Assembly (NCBI RefSeq): GCF_002252505.1
Contig: NZ_NNRL01000168.1
Coordinates: 172,607 to 236,606, forward strand
Origin: Brucella grignonensis
GTDB taxonomy: Bacteria; Pseudomonadota; Alphaproteobacteria; Rhizobiales; Rhizobiaceae
Direction of reading: 5' to 3'
DNA length: 64,000 nucleotides
Position 1 is the first letter of the stretch, and each line of letters begins with the position of its first letter. Below are positions 63,746 to 64,000 of this stretch, piece after piece. The position numbers and the translations under genes are program-made. Below the pieces are notes generated by a model that was not told the origin of the DNA, made no database searches, and saw only the letters and a program-made list of their open reading frames with translations.

Positions 63746-64000
63746 TTGACCTATATCTCCAAGACGCGTCAATCGCGTTGTTCAGCAATCAACAATCGTG
63801 CCTCTGCCCTGGCGCGCTCCGTATCGTTTCTGGCTATTTTAAGCGCTGCCAGTGTTCCCATGCTTGTCATGCTAACACCATCTCTCGGTCAAACCGTAGG
63901 GGGTGACGGAGGGGGGGCAGGGTACTACCCTTCTTTCTACGGGGCTGGCGGTACTGTTGGGGACAACGGGGGAATAGGGGTTACGTATTTCAATATTGGC
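63746..64000 (+). CDS. N terminus of a second glycine-rich autotransporter (runs off window)
   Basis: Eighty-five codons open to the window end, starting TTG 63746 with CAGGAGT ahead. The product begins MTYISKTRQSRCSAINNRAS, has a hydrophobic signal (SFLAILSAASVPMLVMLTPS) ending near LGQ, then TVGGDGGGAGYYPSFYGAGG. The long basic n-region, signal and immediate Gly-rich mature start parallel the protein at 54086, so I read it as a paralogue whose remainder lies outside. An IS graveyard separates the two genes. Confidence 0.75.
   Translation, partial: MTYISKTRQSRCSAINNRASALARSVSFLAILSAASVPMLVMLTPSLGQTVGGDGGGAGYYPSFYGAGGTVGDNGGIGVTYFNIG

Overview
The window looks like an accessory-rich stretch of an alphaproteobacterial (Rhizobiales) replicon, most likely Brucella/Ochrobactrum. 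The signs are many LysR and MocR regulators, an IalB-family invasion protein, DUF995 exported proteins, an AcrAB/OprM-type pump beside a TetR repressor, dispersed TTAGAGCATTTCC-type repeats typical of Rhizobiales, and remnants of IS5/IS427, IS481, IS630 and IS6 elements. I saw no rRNA, tRNA, CRISPR array or replication origin. The species call is inference from gene content.

Layout. 1-8.2 kb: small oxidoreductase genes, each beside a LysR regulator (one LysR gene is broken by an in-frame TAG). 8.3-11.3 kb: a 1013-residue autotransporter. 11.7-14.6 kb: two small exported or lipoprotein loci, then a decayed dehydratase / aminotransferase / RidA module in which only the aminotransferase is whole. 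14.8-21.6 kb: a complete tripartite RND efflux system with divergent TetR repressor. 22-24.8 kb: a sensor kinase/response regulator pair facing a Spy/CpxP-like periplasmic protein. 24.9-31.7 kb: a KpsS-like glycan protein, an IalB protein, a 39-residue membrane microprotein, a BenE transporter divergent from a MocR regulator, a GNAT enzyme and three small secreted proteins.

31.9-39.1 kb is one eight-gene minus-strand operon: amino-acid-type ABC importer, aminotransferase, two fumarylacetoacetate-hydrolase-fold enzymes and two SDR dehydrogenases. It is divergent from a LuxR-type regulator, with a CCCCTAGGGG palindrome between them. It reads as import, transamination, dehydration/oxidation and cleavage of a polyhydroxylated amino-acid-like substrate that I cannot name.

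40.2-50.7 kb is the most striking unit. A GTG-started AraC regulator carries a PilZ-like RxxxR motif near its N terminus and lies near an operon for UDP-xylose synthase, UDP-sugar 4-epimerase, a membrane GT2 polysaccharide synthase, UDP-glucose dehydrogenase, DUF995 protein, GH26-like glycosidase and a second DUF995 protein. This matches, as I recall it, the c-di-GMP-activated CuxR / uxs1-uxe-aps arabinose-polysaccharide locus of Sinorhizobium meliloti, but rearranged and with ugd added. Two degenerate IS6-family transposase copies in the same orientation bracket the unit, like a fossil composite transposon.

50.9-53.6 kb holds an isochorismatase-like hydrolase and a pirin divergent from a LysR regulator. 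54.1-60.2 kb is a 2051-residue glycine-rich autotransporter built on an AQSIGGGGG repeat. 60.4-63.0 kb is an IS graveyard. A second glycine-rich autotransporter, with a TTG start, begins at 63746 and runs off the window.
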